Shown here one piece after another: positions 61,701 through 64,000 of a DNA stretch of 64,000 bases (positions are counted from its first letter, which is position 1; every line of letters begins with the position of its first letter). Under the pieces are notes generated by a model, which was not told the origin of the DNA, made no database searches, and saw nothing but the letters and a program-made list of their open reading frames with translations. A program made the translations under genes and the position numbers. Source of the DNA: CAZFLN01 sp964519905 (GTDB lineage: Bacteria > Patescibacteriota > Microgenomatia > UBA1400 > UBA1396); NCBI GenBank assembly GCA_964519905.1, contig CAZFLN010000002.1:19815-83814 (forward strand), given 5' to 3'.

Positions 61701-64000
61701 TGTTCGGAGTCAATTCTTCCGGTGCCATCGCCGCTGCAACGGGAATCACTTCTTCTGGAACTATCACTTTCTCGAGTCTAACAGATGGCCTGGTCCGCTC
61801 CACTTCTGGAGTCCTCTCTGGCGGAGCCACTGTCAACCTCGGAACAGAAACAACCGGCCAAATTAATCTTGGCACCCAAGTAAGTGGAATCCTTCCAGTT
61901 GCTAATGGTGGCACCAACACCAACACACTTGGTTCAGCCGGGAGTATGGCATACTCAAACGGCACTTCCTACGCCTTCACCGCGGTTGGAACTGCTGGAG
62001 ACTGTCTCATTAGCGACGGAGTGAACACACCAGTTTGGGGGAGCTGTGGGAACGTAACCAGCGATGAGTGGTCTATTCTCGATGGCGCACTGTATGCCAA
62101 TAACACTACAACTGATCTCTTAATCGGCGGAACTGCTACCAGCAGCGCCAAGTTTGCTTTCATAAATGTTGATGATGGAACACCTACTATCGTCGTCGAC
62201 GGAACCACATCTCTGGACGCCACCGGACAGCTCACTTCTGCTGCCGACATCACGCTCAATCCAAATGGCGGCACCAATGCCGTTCAATCTACTGGCAGCC
62301 TGAACTTAGCCAGTGGAAAAGATTTCCAAATCAATGGCACTTCTGTCCTGAACGCAACCACACTTGGTGCTGGGGTGACAACTTCTTCACTCACATCTGT
62401 TGGCGCCCTCAGCTCTGGCTCGATTGCTTCTGGTTTCGGCAGCATTGCTACCACAAATACTATTACCGGCAGTATTCTTAATGGAACAACCGGGATTAAT
62501 ACTGGCGCTGGCGCTGGAACGCAGCGTATAGATAGTAGTGGCAACTTGGTAAATGTTGGCAACATCACCGCCAGTGGCACCATTACTTTCTCTGGACTGG
62601 CAAACGGCTTGGTGCGCTCCACTTCTGGCGTCCTCTCTGGCGGAGCCACCGTCAATCTGGGAACAGAAACAACTGGCCAAATTAATCTTGGCACGCAAGT
62701 AACTGGAATTCTCCCAGTTGCCAATGGTGGCACAAATACCAGCACAATTGGGACTGCAGGCAGCATTGCCTACTCAAATGGAACAGCTTACGCTTTCACC
62801 GCAGCAGGCGTTTCTGGACAATGTCTCCAGAGTACTGGTACAGGAGCTCCTGTTTGGGATTCTTGTGCTTCCGGAGCAATTACGGGAAGTGGCACAGCAA
62901 ACATGGTTACTCGCTGGACTGGCACTGGCACAGTCGGCACTGGCGTTCTCTATGACGACGGCACAAATGTTGGAATCGGAGCCGCAGCAGCAAACTATCT
63001 CTTTGAAGTTGCTGGTGGAAGTGGAATTGTTGGAAGTTTCTCTGGACGCGTAATCGGTGCTGACGCCGTAAACAATAACGAGCTCACCACTCTTGGTCAA
63101 GTAAATACTGCTATAGCTGCCTCGAATGTCACACTCGCAGGCGAGAATTATCTCACCATTCTTGGTCAACAAATTACCGCTAACGCGATTAACCTTGGAG
63201 GAAGTCACGTCACTGGAACGCTGAACCCAGCGCGAGTGAGTGGAAACTATACTGGTATAACCGGTGTCGGCGCCCTCAATTCTGGCTCAATTGCCAACGG
63301 TTTTGGAACGATTGCCACTGGTAACACCATTACAGGTACTACACTGAATGGAACCACTGGTATCAATACTGGCGCTGGCGCTGGAACGCAGCGTATAGAT
63401 AGTAGTGGCAACTTACTCAATATTGGCAACATTACCGCCAGTGGAACTGTCACTCTCTCTGGATTATCTGATGGCTTGGTCCGCTCCACTTCGGGCGTTC
63501 TCTCTGGCGGAGCGCTTGTTAACCTCACGAGTGAAGTCTCGGGCATTCTGCCGATTGCCAATGGCGGCACCAATACCAGTACTCTCGGCTCGGCGGGCAG
63601 CATCGCGTTTTCTAATGGAACTGCCTATGCGTTCACCGCGGTGGGTACTTCTGGAGAATGTCTTAAATCGGCTGGAGCCGGCACTCCACTCTGGCATGAC
63701 TGTCTGGATGGCGCGGCCCAAGGCACGGGTATTACCAACTACGTCGCTCGCTGGACCGGCACCACCACTGTCGGCACCGGCGTGCTCTACGACAACGGCA
63801 CCAATGTTGGTATCGGCACCACGGCCCCAACCACTGAGCTGGAAGTGGTGGGTGATATTACTTCCAAGGGAACGAAGTGGACAATTCAAAACTCGGCTGC
63901 TAACAACTCATGGTATTCGGTTACGTATGGCAACGGAATGTTCGTTGCCGTCGCCTTGGGGGGGACTGGCAACCGCGTCATGACCTCCCCCGACGGTATC
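58721..64000 (+). CDS. Giant surface protein with two integrase-type core-binding domains (partial)
   Basis: The frame is open for at least 1760 codons and runs off the window. Residues about 10-95 (WLLDQGLSKKTVENYVSDLR, TTVQRRFAALRRFAELTSKN) and about 110-205 (YLRELRQRGANTQNLQETQK, then KAFAQWATEAGYLLNNPF) are two SAM-like domains of the XerC/D N-terminal type. No recombinase catalytic domain with its R-H-R-Y residues follows. One membrane segment lies at about 253-275, then an FQGRL module (about 294-390; NRFLSFQGRLTDSVG to SSVPYALN). The rest is long repeats with NVGIGT motifs like phage tail fibres, and the visible end begins a YGNGMFVAV repeat. Expected topology: DNA-binding domains inside the cell, fibre outside. 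Start: ATG at 58721. Confidence 0.85.
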   Translation, partial: MHLPNLLHSLRVSAVENYRNWLLDQGLSKKTVENYVSDLRRWVAWLEENPEEVFEDLSVSAEKYLERLAVSHPATTVQRRFAALRRFAELTSKNSELGWKFLSPLFATSVQQPSVWTEWVNAFGLALTSAGCNEAQRQNFLGDVQLFLARFQNQDLEQILTKYEVARYLRELRQRGANTQNLQETQKSLKAFAQWATEAGYLLNNPFGSWLSRIFQRNTFQPTQFSPNQDSLTALPVWQRWYSAYIRSPLSTALHVFVLMIMASLLSVFAYQQFRQNVETPFAYPSSPVRPNRFLSFQGRLTDSVGTPITTASNVRFTLHDAATGGNQLWDSSVCSITPDQDGIFSTRLGADCGTEVPESIFSERANVWLEIHVGGETLSPRQPISSVPYALNTETVQGYPIDLLGNVNTIPVINSSGQISIAALNPSIVSSSGTFSIEGESLTLLTGAGGDITLQPGTGGEINLGANTDISGNLTANGTITFSSLTDGLVRSTSGVLSGGATIDLGTETTGQINLGSQVTGTLPIANGGTNSTATPTAGGIAYGNGSAYAFTAAGVNGQCLQSNGSGAPTWGSCAAGAITGSGTTNFVARWTGTDTIGTGVLYDDGTNVGIGTVSPGAKLEAVAQSDGVAFMSRPSDTSSYTGLRVVGTTNSTVYNLISAYGNNSNRMTNLTYQWAGSNVSTWGFTNSVGTNEVAVNLYNPAGGGAHTPLLIQSIFQGTGTNAFRGLNIAPTIDQVGTGITRGIHIQPNLINAPDWRAIEITNNSGYGIYQSGVSVQNHFAGSLGIGSLSQTAQTNHMLDIASNRDLVGSSGLRVRYPGSAILDDGEFAAMAHRGGRYALYAKADPSMAGAALIEGLTRMNGDLFFERDSTSQLSRMFFGPSNASSATGDNRATIVGLSGSLGNPDNGLILAVSTHLSGTAASPVYTRSNGVVNPLGVRLLNNQFQIFNDSVGVADNVAYTPNVLFTLNAATGNVGIGDTTPAYALTVGNGDLFGVNSSGAIAAATGITSSGTITFSSLTDGLVRSTSGVLSGGATVNLGTETTGQINLGTQVSGILPVANGGTNTNTLGSAGSMAYSNGTSYAFTAVGTAGDCLISDGVNTPVWGSCGNVTSDEWSILDGALYANNTTTDLLIGGTATSSAKFAFINVDDGTPTIVVDGTTSLDATGQLTSAADITLNPNGGTNAVQSTGSLNLASGKDFQINGTSVLNATTLGAGVTTSSLTSVGALSSGSIASGFGSIATTNTITGSILNGTTGINTGAGAGTQRIDSSGNLVNVGNITASGTITFSGLANGLVRSTSGVLSGGATVNLGTETTGQINLGTQVTGILPVANGGTNTSTIGTAGSIAYSNGTAYAFTAAGVSGQCLQSTGTGAPVWDSCASGAITGSGTANMVTRWTGTGTVGTGVLYDDGTNVGIGAAAANYLFEVAGGSGIVGSFSGRVIGADAVNNNELTTLGQVNTAIAASNVTLAGENYLTILGQQITANAINLGGSHVTGTLNPARVSGNYTGITGVGALNSGSIANGFGTIATGNTITGTTLNGTTGINTGAGAGTQRIDSSGNLLNIGNITASGTVTLSGLSDGLVRSTSGVLSGGALVNLTSEVSGILPIANGGTNTSTLGSAGSIAFSNGTAYAFTAVGTSGECLKSAGAGTPLWHDCLDGAAQGTGITNYVARWTGTTTVGTGVLYDNGTNVGIGTTAPTTELEVVGDITSKGTKWTIQNSAANNSWYSVTYGNGMFVAVALGGTGNRVMTSPDGI
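60160..63800 (+). repeat. Internal repeat modules of the giant protein
   Basis: Four copies of a module start near 60163, 61762, 62584 and 63451 (residues about 481, 1014, 1287 and 1578). Each has DGLVRSTSGVLSGGA, then ILPIANGGTN-like, AYAFTA and a cysteine pair: GQCLQSNGSGAPTWGSC, GDCLISDGVNTPVWGSC, GQCLQSTGTGAPVWDSC, GECLKSAGAGTPLWHDC. Three end with VLYD(D/N)GTNVGIG. A variable insert of about 330 residues lies in the first module. Confidence 0.85.
62498..63416 (+). repeat. Pair of 50-bp identical segments inside the giant gene
   Basis: About 50 bp are identical at 62498-62550 and 63367-63416 (encoding NTGAGAGTQRIDSSGN), more alike than the rest of the modules. This suggests recent duplication or gene conversion. 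Confidence 0.8.

Noticed and set aside
60160..63800. Possible CRISPR array
   Set aside because: The repeats are long, in frame and protein-coding with conserved Cys and Gly positions; there is no spacer pattern and no cas gene.
59569..63889. Several long minus-strand open frames inside the giant gene
   Set aside because: They are shadows created by biased, repetitive codons of the plus-strand gene and show no independent protein features.
1..64000. Use of the UGA-as-glycine genetic code
   Set aside because: UGA ends clear genes such as queA and the gene at 4769-5224, and no conserved protein needs UGA read-through.

Overview
The window looks like a chromosome segment from a small-genome bacterium of the Candidate Phyla Radiation (Patescibacteria). 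This placement is an inference from gene content, not from a 16S gene. Supporting signs are an archaeal-type ProRS, a short RF1, a DksA/TraR protein without zinc-binding cysteines, a separate DNA-uptake set (ComEA, split ComEC, DprA), and a giant surface protein built on the FQGRL module often seen in such genomes. UGA is a normal stop codon here, so the UGA-recoded Gracilibacteria/Absconditabacteria code does not apply. The sequence is a scaffold with three 10-N gaps, and at least the first looks like an unmerged contig overlap.

Layout: 1-5.2 kb holds tgt/queA (queuosine), an HD hydrolase, and a minus-strand operon lgt, dksA-like, lspA, rluD-type. 5.3-16 kb holds tRNA-Leu, dnaB, an MBL hydrolase, two exported proteins, rpmE, prfA, ybeY, rpsU, a T-box-controlled csaA-like/proS operon, rseP and frr. 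16-25.5 kb is minus-strand housekeeping: rpsB-tsf, tmk-glyA-nfo-folD, a MazG-like gene, and topA-dcd-dut. 25.5-30.7 kb is a cell-shape operon: degenerate mreB, mreC, mreD-like, mrdA (PBP2), dprA. 30.7-37.8 kb holds a ligase-like membrane protein, def-fmt, rpmB, an M50 protease, tRNA-Thr, a non-coding block with two structured elements, galU and secE-nusG. 37.8-41.6 kb holds rplK-rplA-rplJ-rplL, with a Fic gene inserted on the opposite strand. 41.7-49 kb holds an HTH protein, a TagA-type glycosyltransferase coupled to a second MreB-like gene, a PEGA/propeller protein, tRNA-Arg, tRNA-Pro, an EamA transporter, ndk and an M16 peptidase. 49-55.8 kb holds a second ligase-like protein, comEA/split comEC and leuS. 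55.9-64 kb is a surface region: a membrane/coiled-coil protein, an exported beta protein, a winged-helix regulator, and an open reading frame of at least 1760 codons running off the window.

The most unusual object is that last gene (58721 to the end). It encodes two tandem integrase-type core-binding (SAM-like) DNA-binding domains without a recombinase catalytic domain. A single membrane segment and a very long tail-fibre-like repeat region follow. Other notable signals are a 24-bp element at the 3' ends of genes and tRNAs (four copies), many operon-first genes whose -10 box lies only 6-10 nt before the start codon (probable leaderless mRNAs), a 17-bp bidirectional promoter, two degenerate MreB homologues, and a candidate structured RNA near 35.6-35.76 kb.
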